Assembly: GCA_021805485.1 (NCBI GenBank)
Contig: JAJZFF010000123.1
Span: 1 to 10,637 of the forward strand
Reading direction: 5' to 3'
Length of the DNA: 10,637 bases
DNA from: Pseudomonadota bacterium
Lineage (GTDB): Bacteria > Pseudomonadota > Alphaproteobacteria > Acetobacterales > Acetobacteraceae
Part shown: piece after piece, positions 1-6,989 of the stretch
Layout: each line of letters opens with the position of its first letter
How positions within the stretch are numbered: the first letter of the stretch is position 1
The notes under the pieces: model-generated
Told to the model about the DNA's origin: nothing
What the model saw: only the letters and a program-made list of their open reading frames with translations
The model's database searches: none
Translations under genes and position numbers: made by a program

Positions 1-27
1 GCACATCGCACTCCATCCGGCAAATGG

Positions 28-36
28 TGCTATAGG
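28..36 (+). promoter_or_regulatory. Candidate extended -10 promoter for mnmG
   Basis: TGCTATAGG (28-36) matches an extended -10 element (TGn followed by TATAGG, four of six bases of TATAAT). No good -35 is visible at 8-13. The initiating base would fall about 6-8 nt downstream, at roughly 42-44, almost on the mnmG ATG at 44. No Shine-Dalgarno sequence is present between them, which would fit a leaderless message. The upstream side is cut by the window edge, so readthrough from an upstream gene (often mnmE in relatives) is equally possible. Confidence 0.3.
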
Positions 37-43
37 CCCGCGC

Positions 44-1774
44 ATGACGAGCTTGCGCGAGATGTTCGATGTTGTGGTGATCGGCGGCGGCCACGCCGGC
101 ACCGAGGCGGCGGCGGCGGCGGCGCGGATGGGGGCGGCGACCCTGCTGCTGACCCACCGGCGGGACCGGATTGGCGAGATGTCGTGCAACCCGGCGATCG
201 GCGGGATCGGCAAGGGGCATCTGGTCCGCGAGATCGACGCGCTGGACGGCATCATGGGTCGCGCCGCCGATGCCGCTTGCATTCATTTCAAGATGCTCAA
301 CCGCAGCAAGGGGCCGGCCGTGTGGGGGCCGCGCGCGCAGGCCGACCGGGGCCTGTATCGCGCGGCGGTGCAGGCGCTGCTCGCCGCGCAGGATGGGCTG
401 ACGATCCTCGAAGGCGAGGCGGCGGATCTGGAGCTTGCGGCGGATGGTGCGCTGGCGGCGGTGATCACCGGCGATGGCGCGCGCATTGCCTGCGGGGCGG
501 TGGTGCTGACCACCGGCACCTTCCTGCGCGGCGTTCTGCATTTCGGCGAGCGCATGGTGGAAGGCGGGCGGGTTGGCGATGCGGCGTCGAACGCGCTGTC
601 GGCGCGGCTGCGCGGGCTGGGCCTGGCGCTCGGCCGGCTCAAGACCGGCACGCCGGCGCGGCTGGACCGGCGCTCGATCGACTGGGAGGCGCTGCCGGAG
701 GACCGGGGCGAGGCGGAGCCCGCGCCGTTCAGCCTGCTGACCGGGCGGATCGCCAACCCGCAGATCTCCTGCCGGATCAGCGAGACGACGCCGGAGACCC
801 ATGCGATCATCAACGCCAACCTGCACCGCTCGGCGGTGTATGGCGGGCGGATCGACGGCGCGGGGCCGCGGTATTGTCCCTCGATCGAGGACAAGGTGGT
901 GCGCTTCGCCGAGCGGCCGCGGCATCAGGTGTTTCTGGAGCCGGAGGGGCTGGAGGACGAAACGGTCTATCCGAACGGGATTTCGACCAGTCTGCCGGAA
1001 GAGGTGCAGGAAGCGTTCATCCGCACCATGCCGGGGCTTTCCCGCGCCGTGCTGCTGCGGCCGGGCTATGCGGTGGAATATGATTATGTCGACCCGCGCG
1101 AGCTCACCCATGCGCTGGCGCTGAAGAAGGTGCCGGGCCTGTTCCTGGCCGGGCAGATCAACGGCACCACCGGGTATGAGGAAGCCGGCGCGCAGGGGCT
1201 GCTGGCCGGGGTGAACGCGGCGCTGGTCGCGGCCGGACGGTCGATGGTCACGGTGCGCCGGCACGAGGGGTATATCGGCGTGCTGGTGGATGATCTGGTC
1301 ACGCGGGGGGTCAGCGAGCCGTACCGGATGTTCACCTCGCGGGCGGAGCATCGGTTGAGCCTGCGGGCGGACAATGCCGATCTGCGGCTGACGCCACGCG
1401 GGCTGGACTGGGGATGTGTGGGCCCGGCGCGGCAGGCGGCGTTCGCGGCGCTGGCGGCAGCGGTTGCCACGGTCCGCGACGGTGGAGCCGGGAGCGAACA
1501 GGCGGCGGCGATCGTCGCGGCGGACCGGCTCTACGAGGGATATCTGACCCGGCAGGAAAGCGAGATCCGCGCGCGGGCCAAGGATGACGCCGTGCTGATT
1601 CCGCCGGATTTCGATTTTTCCGTGGTCGGCGGATTGTCGGCGGAGATCCGCGCCCGGCTCGAACGGGTCCGCCCGGAGACGCTGGGGGTCGCCGGGCGGC
1701 TTGAGGGCATGACGCCGGCGGCCCTGGGCGCGCTGTTCGCCGCCCTCCGCCGGCCGCGGCCGCTCGCGGCATGA
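44..1774 (+). CDS. mnmG: tRNA uridine-5-carboxymethylaminomethyl modification enzyme MnmG (GidA), compact form
   Basis: This is the FAD-binding subunit that, with MnmE, builds the carboxymethylaminomethyl group at C5 of wobble uridine-34 in certain tRNAs, using methylene-tetrahydrofolate, NADH and glycine or ammonium; it acts in the cytoplasm. The N-terminal Rossmann loop is [16 protein letters not shown] (residues 8-23). It is followed by the family signature [14 protein letters not shown] (47-60), whose C48 is one conserved Cys. The second conserved Cys is C278 in YCPSIEDK, and the C-terminal helical domain has YEGYLTRQ. Usual length is about 620-630 residues; here it is 576. The loss is internal, between the LTPRG segment and YEGYL (about 1410-1530), where E. 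coli carries about 50 more residues including a conserved LLRRPE-type segment. ATG 44 gives the normal distance to the FAD motif; M7 (62) is an alternative. The stop overlaps the rsmG start by 4 bp (ATGA). Confidence 0.96.
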   Translation: MTSLREMFDVVVIGGGHAGTEAAAAAARMGAATLLLTHRRDRIGEMSCNPAIGGIGKGHLVREIDALDGIMGRAADAACIHFKMLNRSKGPAVWGPRAQADRGLYRAAVQALLAAQDGLTILEGEAADLELAADGALAAVITGDGARIACGAVVLTTGTFLRGVLHFGERMVEGGRVGDAASNALSARLRGLGLALGRLKTGTPARLDRRSIDWEALPEDRGEAEPAPFSLLTGRIANPQISCRISETTPETHAIINANLHRSAVYGGRIDGAGPRYCPSIEDKVVRFAERPRHQVFLEPEGLEDETVYPNGISTSLPEEVQEAFIRTMPGLSRAVLLRPGYAVEYDYVDPRELTHALALKKVPGLFLAGQINGTTGYEEAGAQGLLAGVNAALVAAGRSMVTVRRHEGYIGVLVDDLVTRGVSEPYRMFTSRAEHRLSLRADNADLRLTPRGLDWGCVGPARQAAFAALAAAVATVRDGGAGSEQAAAIVAADRLYEGYLTRQESEIRARAKDDAVLIPPDFDFSVVGGLSAEIRARLERVRPETLGVAGRLEGMTPAALGALFAALRRPRPLAA

Positions 1775-2424
1775 GCGGCGGGGGCGGCGCGTCGGCGGGC
1801 GATGTTTCACGTGAAACACGGGAGCGGATCGAGGCGCTTGTTTCACGTGAAACATTGTCGCGGCTCGAAGCCTTCGCGGCGCTGATTCTTCGCTGGACCG
1901 CGCGAATCAATCTGGTCTCGCGCAAGGATGCCGCGCCTGCCGAAATCTGGAACCGACACATTCTCGATTCGCTCCAGATGCTGCCGCTCGTCCCGCAGGG
2001 TGCCTTCCGCGCCGCGGATCTCGGCTCAGGCGGCGGATTGCCCGGGCTGGTGCTGGCGATCGCCCGGCCGGAGATCGGTTTCACCCTGATCGAATCCGAC
2101 CGGCGCAAGGCCGCATTCCTGCAAACCGCGATCGCCGAGCTGAAACTGAACGCCACCGTGCTGCCGGTGCGAATCGAGCAGGCCCGGCTCGAGCCCTCGC
2201 CGCTGGTGACGGCGCGTGCCCTGGCGGCTTTGCCCGTGCTGTTCGGCTATGCGGCGCCGCTGCTGGCCCCCGGCGGGGTTTGCCTGTTCCTCAAGGGGCG
2301 TGGCGCCGATGCCGAATTGACCGCGGCCGCCGAGGGCTGGCAGATGAGGGCGGAGCGGTTCCCCAGCCAGACGGATGCGGGTGCCGCGATTCTCCGGATC
2401 AGCGAGTTACGCCGTGCAGCCTAA
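1771..2424 (+). CDS. rsmG: 16S rRNA (guanine-527-N7)-methyltransferase RsmG (GidB)
   Basis: RsmG transfers a methyl group from SAM to N7 of G527 in 16S rRNA; its loss gives low-level streptomycin resistance in several bacteria. Family hallmarks are INLVS (46-50), WNRHILDSL (60-68) and the SAM-binding loop [12 protein letters not shown] (82-93), followed by the acidic ESD end of the next strand. Length of 217 residues is normal. The first 35 residues are unusual: a Gly-rich start, then two 12-residue repeats beginning VSRET (12-16 and 24-28), each coded by a complete parS site. These ten codons (GTT TCA CGT GAA ACA, twice) all end in A or T, unlike the strongly G/C-ending codons around them, so DNA function probably dictates them. 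There is no clear Shine-Dalgarno sequence; the ATGA overlap with mnmG suggests translational coupling. Confidence 0.96.
   Translation: MSGGGGASAGDVSRETRERIEALVSRETLSRLEAFAALILRWTARINLVSRKDAAPAEIWNRHILDSLQMLPLVPQGAFRAADLGSGGGLPGLVLAIARPEIGFTLIESDRRKAAFLQTAIAELKLNATVLPVRIEQARLEPSPLVTARALAALPVLFGYAAPLLAPGGVCLFLKGRGADAELTAAAEGWQMRAERFPSQTDAGAAILRISELRRAA
1803..1818. promoter_or_regulatory. parS: parS centromere site 1 (ParB-binding palindrome)
   Basis: TGTTTCACGTGAAACA is a perfect 16-bp palindrome and matches the alphaproteobacterial parS sequence bound by chromosomal ParB. It lies within rsmG and is read in frame as codons 12-16 (VSRET). parA and parB follow about 0.6 and 1.4 kb downstream, as expected for a chromosomal par locus. 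In the known family mechanism, ParB loads at parS, binds CTP and slides along neighbouring DNA as a clamp. Confidence 0.95.
1839..1854. promoter_or_regulatory. parS: parS centromere site 2 (ParB-binding palindrome)
   Basis: This is a second perfect copy of TGTTTCACGTGAAACA, its centre exactly 36 bp from the first and again read in rsmG frame as VSRET (codons 24-28). The two surrounding 36-bp units look like a diverged tandem duplication: the first 15 bases of each are identical, about 12 of the remaining 21 match, and the translated 12-mers share eight residues. This copy aligns better with the usual RsmG N-terminus, so site 1 may be the added copy (inference). Confidence 0.95.
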
Positions 2425-3205
2425 GATCATCGCGATCGCCAACCAGAAAGGCGGGGTGGGCAAGACCACCACCGCGATCAATCTCGCGACGGCGCTGGCC
2501 GCGACGGGTGAGCGCGTGCTGCTGATCGATCTCGACCCGCAGGGCAATGCCAGCACCGGTTTCGGCATCGGCACCGACGAGCGCGGGATCGGCAGCTACG
2601 CGCTGATGACCGGCGAGGCGCCGGCGGCCAGCCTCGTGCTGCCGACCGAGGTGCCGGGCCTGCTGATCATTCCCGCGACCGAGGACCTGATCGGCGCCGA
2701 TATCGAGTTCGCCGGCGCCGAGGGGCGGGAACATCTGGTGCAGCGCGCGCTGGACGAGCCAGGGTTGGCCGGGCAGTTCGGCTATGTGTTCATCGACTGT
2801 CCGCCCGGCCTCGGCCTGCTGACGCTGAATGCGCTGGTGGCCGCCTCCTCGGTGCTGATCCCGCTGCAATGCGAGTTCTTCGCGCTGGAGGGAATCAGCC
2901 AGCTGATGCGGACGATCGATCTGGTGCGCCACTCGCTCAATCCGGGCCTGGCGCTGGAGGGGGTGGTGCTGACCATGCTGGACCGACGCAACAATCTCGC
3001 CCAGGCCGTGTCGGACGACGTGCGCGCCTATTTCGGCGGCCGCGTGTTCGACACCGCGATCCCGCGCAATATCCGCATCACCGAATCGCCGAGCCATGGC
3101 AAGCCGGTGCTGCTCTACGATTTCCGCTCGGTCGGCGCGCAGGCCTATGTGGCGCTCGCGGCTGAATTCCTGCAGCGGCAGAAGCCGGTGGAGGCTGGCG
3201 TATGA
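2414..3205 (+). CDS. parA: Chromosome-partitioning ATPase ParA
   Basis: ParA is the Walker-type ATPase that coats the nucleoid and, when stimulated by ParB-parS, drives origin segregation. The deviant Walker A box KGGVGKTTT starts at residue 12, with signature Lys12 and nucleotide-binding Lys17. The A' motif LIDLDPQGN is at 37-45 and the Walker B strand VFIDCPP has Asp128. I chose GTG 2414, giving 263 residues and an 11-bp overlap with rsmG, because it leaves three residues before the first beta-strand, as in most ParA proteins. An in-frame ATG at 2375 would add 13 residues (276 aa) deep inside rsmG and has no Shine-Dalgarno sequence. The stop overlaps the parB ATG (ATGA). No N-terminal DNA-binding domain is present, so this is the short chromosomal type (Soj-like), not the plasmid P1 type. 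Confidence 0.96.
   Translation: MQPKIIAIANQKGGVGKTTTAINLATALAATGERVLLIDLDPQGNASTGFGIGTDERGIGSYALMTGEAPAASLVLPTEVPGLLIIPATEDLIGADIEFAGAEGREHLVQRALDEPGLAGQFGYVFIDCPPGLGLLTLNALVAASSVLIPLQCEFFALEGISQLMRTIDLVRHSLNPGLALEGVVLTMLDRRNNLAQAVSDDVRAYFGGRVFDTAIPRNIRITESPSHGKPVLLYDFRSVGAQAYVALAAEFLQRQKPVEAGV
3190..3194 (+). promoter_or_regulatory. Ribosome binding site for parB inside parA
   Basis: GGAGG lies 7 nt before the parB ATG at 3202 and is coded within the last codons of parA. It supports the ATGA-overlap start and allows independent initiation as well as coupling. Confidence 0.75.
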
Positions 3206-4080
3206 GCGCGCGGGAGACGCCGCGCCGGCTCGGCAAGGGGCTGGCGGAGCTGCTCGGGCCGGGCACCGTCGCGGCGGCCGGGCAGGCGGCCATGGGCGAG
3301 GGCGTTCGGCATGTGCCGGTCGCGGCGCTGCATCCCGGGCCGTTCCAGCCGCGCCAGGCGATGGACGAAACGGCGCTCGAGGAACTGGCCGCCTCGCTCA
3401 AGGCGCAGGGTGTATTGCAGCCGCTGCTGGTGCGGGCGGTGCCCGACAAGGCCGGGCAGTATCAGATCATCGCCGGAGAGCGCCGGTGGCGGGCGGCACA
3501 GCGGGCGGGGCTGCACGAGGTGCCGGTGCTGGTGCGCGCCCTCTCCGACAGCGACGCGATGGCCGCGGGGCTGGTGGAGAACCTGCAGCGCCAGGATCTC
3601 GACCCGATCGAGGAGGCGGAAGGGTATCGCCGCCTGGTCGAGGAATTCGGCCTGATCCAGGAGGAACTGGCGCGCGTGGTGGCGAAATCGCGCCCGCATG
3701 TCGCCAACATGATGCGGCTGCTCAACCTGCCGACCTCGGTGCAGAAGGCGTTGCGCGGCGGCGACCTGAGCGCCGGCCACGCCCGCGCCCTGTTGCAGCA
3801 CCCCGATCCCGAAGCGGCTGCGCGGGCGATCGTCGCGAAGCGGCTGACGGTGCGGCAGACCGAGGCAATGGTGCAGGCGGCGCTGGTGCCGAAGCCGGGC
3901 CGGTCCCGCCGCGAGGCGACAGAGAACAGCGTGACGCGCAGCCTCGAAACCGAGCTCACCGCCTTGCTCGGCCTCCGGGTCAGGGTGACATTCGATGGCA
4001 AGGGCGGGTCGGTGTCGCTCGCCTATCAGGATCTCGACCAGCTCGACGGCATCCTCGCCCTGCTGCGCGGCGGCCAGTAA
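3202..4080 (+). CDS. parB: Chromosome-partitioning protein ParB (parS-binding CTPase clamp)
   Basis: ParB binds parS, hydrolyses CTP, forms a sliding clamp and stimulates ParA. The N-terminal LGKGLAELL (10-18) is the ParA-stimulating segment (LGRGLxALL type). The CTP-binding domain carries the C motifs GERRWRA (92-98) and ENLQRQDL (126-133). The central helix-turn-helix region is about 150-180 (EELARVVAKSRPHVANMMRLLNLP region). The C-terminal dimerisation domain is intact to the end (about 240-292). Length of 292 residues is normal for the family. It is the last gene of the mnmG-rsmG-parA-parB run, and its targets are the two parS sites inside rsmG. ParB spreading from them would cover its own operon, so autoregulation is plausible but not shown. 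The stop lies 19 bp from the convergent amidase stop. Confidence 0.97.
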   Translation: MSARETPRRLGKGLAELLGPGTVAAAGQAAMGEGVRHVPVAALHPGPFQPRQAMDETALEELAASLKAQGVLQPLLVRAVPDKAGQYQIIAGERRWRAAQRAGLHEVPVLVRALSDSDAMAAGLVENLQRQDLDPIEEAEGYRRLVEEFGLIQEELARVVAKSRPHVANMMRLLNLPTSVQKALRGGDLSAGHARALLQHPDPEAAARAIVAKRLTVRQTEAMVQAALVPKPGRSRREATENSVTRSLETELTALLGLRVRVTFDGKGGSVSLAYQDLDQLDGILALLRGGQ

Positions 4081-4098
4081 GCCGCCGCGGCGGGCGGC
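4069..4098. terminator. Weak GC hairpins at the parB/amidase convergence
   Basis: GCCGCC (4081-4086) can pair with GGCGGC (4093-4098) across a 6-nt loop in the 19-bp gap, or alternatively with GGCGGC (4069-4074) that overlaps the end of parB. The two pairings exclude each other. There is no T-tract on either strand, so an intrinsic terminator is uncertain. The position between convergent stop codons is the main support. Confidence 0.3.
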
Positions 4099-4099
4099 A

Positions 4100-5578
4100 T
4101 CAGCCCATGTCGAGAAAGCCCGCCATCTCGCGGATCGGCCGCGCGGCGGCGAGCGATTCGATGTCCGGCACCGGTCGGGAGAGTTCCGGTCCCATTGCCG
4201 CGCCCATCGCCTCGATCGCCTTCGCGGTCTCGATCACCGCGCGGTCGCCGTGGCGGCGCCCGATGATCTGCACGCCGAACGGCATGCCGTCGGCATCGGT
4301 GCCGAGCGGCAGGCAGACCGACGGATGGCCGGCCAGGGTGACGGCATAGGCCAGCGCCAGCCAGTGGTAATAGGATTTCGTCGCCACGCCGTCGATTTCG
4401 GCCGGGAACAGCTCGGTCCATGGCCGGGGCTGGATGGTCACCGCCGGTGTGATCAGCACGTCATGCGTCGCGAAGAAGCGCTGCCAGGCTCCGTAGAGCG
4501 TGGTCTGCGCGTGCAGGGCGCGGGCGACGTCGGCCGCGGTGTAGCGCAGCCCTTCCTCGACATTGGCGCGGACATTGGGGCCGAGCCGGTCGGGGTCGGT
4601 GTGGTAGGTGGCGCCGAAGGAGGCCAGGAAATTGACGGCGCGGAGGATGGCGAAGGTCTCGTCCGCGTGGCGGCAGTCGGGCGTTGCGTCCTCGGCGCTG
4701 GCGAAGAGCGGGGCAAGGCGCGCGGCGCGGTCGGCGAAGAGGGCGCGGGTCTGACGCGAGGTGGGCGCGAAGCCGAAATCCGGGGTGAAGGCGGCGCGCA
4801 GCGTGCCGAGATCGGCGGCGGCCCGGGAAGCTGCCTCGTCGGTCGAGAGCGGCGCCGAGAGCATGTCGCGCGGATCGTGGCTGGCGGTGGCGTCGAACAT
4901 CAGGGCGAGGTCGGCGGCGGAGCGCGCCATCGGGCCGAGCACGCCGAGGCCGGAGGGGCCGAGCAGGCGCTTTTCCGAGGGGAACAGGCCGGGCGAGGGG
5001 CGCATGCCGACGATGCCGCAAAACGACGCCGGGTTGCGCAGGCTGCCGCCCATGTCCGAGCCGGTGGCGAGCGGGACCATGGCGGTGGCGAGGGCGACGG
5101 CCGAGCCGCCGGAGGAGCCGGCGGCGGATTTGGTGGGATCGAACGGGTTGCCGGTGGCGCCATAGACGAGGTTGCGGGTATTGCCGCCGGCGCCGAATTC
5201 CGGCGTGTTGGTCTTGCCGAGGACGATGCCGCCCGCCGCCCGGATGGTGGCGACGAGGTGCTGGTCGGCCTTCGGCACATTGTCGCGGAACATCAGGCTG
5301 CCATAGGTCGTGCGCAGCCCCTCGGTATCCTCCAGGTCCTTGATGCCGAGCGGCAGGCCATGCAGCCGGCCGAGGCGGTTGCCCGCCATCACCGCGTCCT
5401 CGGCGGCATGGGCAGCGGCGCGGGCGCGCTCGAAATCGCGCGCGACCATCGCATTGACGGCGTGATCGACGCGCTCGATGCGGGCGATGCAGCTTTCGGT
5501 GAGTTCGACGGGGGAGAGCTTCCGGCTGCCGATCAGGCGGCGCGCTTCGGTCGCTGGCAGGTCGCAGGGTTCGGTCAT
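4100..5578 (-). CDS. Amidase-signature family hydrolase
   Basis: This is a 492-residue member of the amidase signature family, which hydrolyses C-N amide bonds through a Ser-cisSer-Lys triad. The triad is complete: Lys80 in GIKDLED, the cis-Ser pair at 155/156 in AAGSSGGSA, and nucleophile Ser179 in GSDMGGSLRNPA. Further family segments are GKTNTPEFG (121-129) and the C-terminal GHPSVCLPLG region followed by PFGVQIIGRR. The protein is full length and has no signal peptide. The substrate cannot be read from the sequence. A GatA role (Gln-tRNA amidotransferase) is less likely because no gatB or gatC lies beside it and the N-terminus is that of stand-alone amidases. It stands alone on the minus strand, convergent with parB and divergent from the methyltransferase gene. 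The stop codon is at 4100-4102. Confidence 0.93.
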   Translation of the reverse strand: MTEPCDLPATEARRLIGSRKLSPVELTESCIARIERVDHAVNAMVARDFERARAAAHAAEDAVMAGNRLGRLHGLPLGIKDLEDTEGLRTTYGSLMFRDNVPKADQHLVATIRAAGGIVLGKTNTPEFGAGGNTRNLVYGATGNPFDPTKSAAGSSGGSAVALATAMVPLATGSDMGGSLRNPASFCGIVGMRPSPGLFPSEKRLLGPSGLGVLGPMARSAADLALMFDATASHDPRDMLSAPLSTDEAASRAAADLGTLRAAFTPDFGFAPTSRQTRALFADRAARLAPLFASAEDATPDCRHADETFAILRAVNFLASFGATYHTDPDRLGPNVRANVEEGLRYTAADVARALHAQTTLYGAWQRFFATHDVLITPAVTIQPRPWTELFPAEIDGVATKSYYHWLALAYAVTLAGHPSVCLPLGTDADGMPFGVQIIGRRHGDRAVIETAKAIEAMGAAMGPELSRPVPDIESLAAARPIREMAGFLDMG

Positions 5579-5611
5579 CGCGGGCGAACATCCTCTGGCT
5601 GGGGTCGGATG

Positions 5612-5642
5612 CGATAACGCCCCGGCGATGCCGCCTGGTCAA
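5612..5642 (-). promoter_or_regulatory. Possible amidase promoter
   Basis: On the minus strand TTGACC (5642-5637) is a good -35 match. A poor -10 candidate, TTATCG (5617-5612), follows after 19 bp, upstream of the amidase ATG at 5578. Only the -35 is convincing. The rest of the divergent gap (5579-5731) is GC-rich and shows no other clear signal besides the ribosome site at 5717. Confidence 0.2.
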
Positions 5643-5716
5643 GCCGGTCTGCCGCCGCTTTCGTGCATCGGCCGGAACGGGTAATCTCCGCCGCGCCGGG
5701 CCTCGGACGCCGCGGC

Positions 5717-5723
5717 GGGGGAG
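5717..5723 (+). promoter_or_regulatory. Ribosome binding site deciding the methyltransferase start
   Basis: GGGGGAG lies 8 nt before GTG 5732. The upstream in-frame ATG at 5663 has no such site, and the residues it would add look like non-coding translation (Arg/Gly/Pro-rich, no family match). The site therefore argues for the GTG start. Confidence 0.6.
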
Positions 5724-5731
5724 AGACGGAC

Positions 5732-6358
5732 GTGCGGGAAGCGAGCAAGTCGATCATGCGGCGCCTGACCGATTCGCGATTCGCCACGCGATATTTCGTG
5801 GGCGAGGGGATCGATATCGGCTCGGGCCCGGACCCGATTTCCTTCTACGCCGAGCTGTTCCCGCTCATGCGCGAGGTGCGGAGCTGGGATCTCGCGGACG
5901 GCGATGCCCAGTATCTCGAGGGTGTGCCGGACGCGAGCTTCGATTTCGTGCACTCCTCGCACTGCCTCGAACACATGCGCGACCCGCTGGTGGCGCTGCG
6001 CAACTGGCTGCGGGTGCTCAAGCCGGGCGGGCACATGGTGGTTCTGGTGCCCGATGAGGATCTGTACGAACAGGGCGTTTTCCCCTCGACGTTCAACGCC
6101 GATCACAAATGTACCTTCACGCTGTACAAGAAGACGACCTGGAGTCCCCGCTCGGTGAACGTGCTGGCCCTGATCGCGCAGCTCGACGGCGTGATGCCGC
6201 TGAAGGTCGAATTGCTGGATTCGACCTTTCTCTACCGCATGGAGCGCATGGACCAGACGATGCTGCCGGCGTCCGAATGCGCGATCGAGGTCGTGCTGCG
6301 CAAGGCCACCGCGGCGGAGGCTGCGCGTGGCGGGCGGCTGCCGGAGCCGCGGAACTGA
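5732..6358 (+). CDS. Class I SAM-dependent methyltransferase (Methyltransf_11-like)
   Basis: This is a small SAM-dependent methyltransferase of 208 residues from GTG 5732. Motif I is [14 protein letters not shown], near residue 26. The acidic end of the second strand is WDLADGD, followed by [16 protein letters not shown] at the motif-IV strand and [18 protein letters not shown], the post-motif typical of the Methyltransf_11 group. Proteins of this shape often sit in surface-polysaccharide or lipid clusters, but no glycosyltransferase is nearby, so the acceptor is unknown. The start is not certain: ATG 5756 (MRRLTDSRF) would also keep the fold, and ATG 5663 would add 23 doubtful residues. It is divergent from the amidase gene and is followed after 67 bp by the cupin gene on the same strand, so cotranscription is possible. 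Confidence 0.88.
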   Translation: MREASKSIMRRLTDSRFATRYFVGEGIDIGSGPDPISFYAELFPLMREVRSWDLADGDAQYLEGVPDASFDFVHSSHCLEHMRDPLVALRNWLRVLKPGGHMVVLVPDEDLYEQGVFPSTFNADHKCTFTLYKKTTWSPRSVNVLALIAQLDGVMPLKVELLDSTFLYRMERMDQTMLPASECAIEVVLRKATAAEAARGGRLPEPRN

Positions 6359-6411
6359 TATTGCCGCCGGCGGGCGGGTTTGCTCTTCTGGCGGGAACGC
6401 GACGGACGGAC

Positions 6412-6418
6412 AAAGGAG
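6412..6418 (+). promoter_or_regulatory. Ribosome binding site deciding the cupin start
   Basis: AAAGGAG lies 7 nt before ATG 6426 and is the strongest Shine-Dalgarno sequence in the window. It selects this ATG over the upstream in-frame ATG at 6327, which lies inside the methyltransferase gene. Confidence 0.8.
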
Positions 6419-6425
6419 CAGGACA

Positions 6426-6821
6426 ATGGAAATCTGGCGAAGCGGCGCGCGGGACTCAACGCCTGGACCCCAGGCGTATTTTACCGGATCGGTGCGGATC
6501 GATCCGGTCAACACGGCGCCGGAGCCGGCGCGGGTCGCGGGGGCGCATGTCACCTTCGAGCCCGGGGCGCGGACGGCCTGGCACACGCATCCGCTCGGGC
6601 AGACGCTGATCGTCACGTCGGGGCTCGGCTGGGTGCAGCGCGAGGGCGGGCCGGTCGAGGAGATCCGGCCGGGTGACGTGGTGTGGTTCGCGCCGGGCGA
6701 GCGGCACTGGCATGGCGCCACGCCGACGACGGGAATGAGCCATTACGCGATCCAGGAGCGGCTCGATGGTTCGGCCGTCACCTGGCTCGAGCATGTGACG
6801 GACGACGAGTACCGCCGCTGA
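6426..6821 (+). CDS. Single-domain cupin, (R)-hydroxynitrile-lyase-like
   Basis: This is a 131-residue single-domain cupin. Motif 1 reads [15 protein letters not shown] (52-66) and motif 2 [17 protein letters not shown] (82-98). The likely metal ligands are His53, His55, Gln59 and His94, with His96 and His106 near the pocket. From memory, this ligand set, the spacing, the 131-residue length, the MEI start and the EHVTD-E-YRR ending all match the Mn-dependent cupin (R)-hydroxynitrile lyases of Granulicella tundricola (GtHNL) and Acidobacterium. Database records for such proteins often read carboxymuconolactone-decarboxylase-associated cupin. Catalysis of cyanohydrin cleavage is a family-based possibility, not shown here; the natural substrate of this group is unclear. 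There is no signal peptide, so it should be cytoplasmic. It follows the methyltransferase gene by 67 bp, and its ATG is set by a strong ribosome site. Confidence 0.9.
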   Translation: MEIWRSGARDSTPGPQAYFTGSVRIDPVNTAPEPARVAGAHVTFEPGARTAWHTHPLGQTLIVTSGLGWVQREGGPVEEIRPGDVVWFAPGERHWHGATPTTGMSHYAIQERLDGSAVTWLEHVTDDEYRR

Positions 6822-6843
6822 CGTCCGAAATGCGTCTCCGCGG

Positions 6844-6877
6844 TTGCGGCCGCGGGTGATTGGAGAATATATATAAA
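6844..6877 (+). promoter_or_regulatory. Candidate promoter in an AT-rich island upstream of the DenD-like gene
   Basis: The 168-bp gap 6822-6989 holds a sharply AT-rich stretch at 6864-6878 in otherwise GC-rich DNA. TTGCGG (6844-6849) followed after 18 bp by TATATA (6868-6873) resembles a sigma-70 promoter; TATAAA at 6872-6877 is a second -10 choice. A CCGCGG/CCGCGG hairpin (6838-6843 with 6850-6855) just before it could end cupin transcription. Transcription would start about 110 nt before the DenD-like ATG. I see no ORF or known riboswitch in the leader, though it was not folded computationally. Confidence 0.35.
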
Positions 6878-6989
6878 AGGTAGAAACGTCGCCCTGACCC
6901 GTGTTGAGTGGCGCGGGCCGGCGGCGGCATGAGGCAAGACAGACGGGAATGCGCGCAGGCGCGATCAACGGCGGAGGAACGGAGCGGAT

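Noticed and set aside
2399..3097. 232-codon minus-strand open frame opposite parA
   Set aside because: His/Gln/Arg-rich antisense shadow; parA on the + strand has all Walker motifs.
3995..5617. 540-codon + strand open frame opposite the amidase gene
   Set aside because: It is an antisense shadow of a GC-rich gene: Gly/Arg/Ala/Glu-rich, with no recognisable domain, while the opposite strand has a full amidase with an intact triad.
6364..6381. CCGCC/GGCGG hairpin followed by GTTT after the methyltransferase stop
   Set aside because: Only 5 bp of stem and three T; such GC palindromes are frequent here.
5639..6721. 360-codon minus-strand open frame across the methyltransferase and cupin genes
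   Set aside because: It overlaps two real genes on the other strand and shows no family signature.
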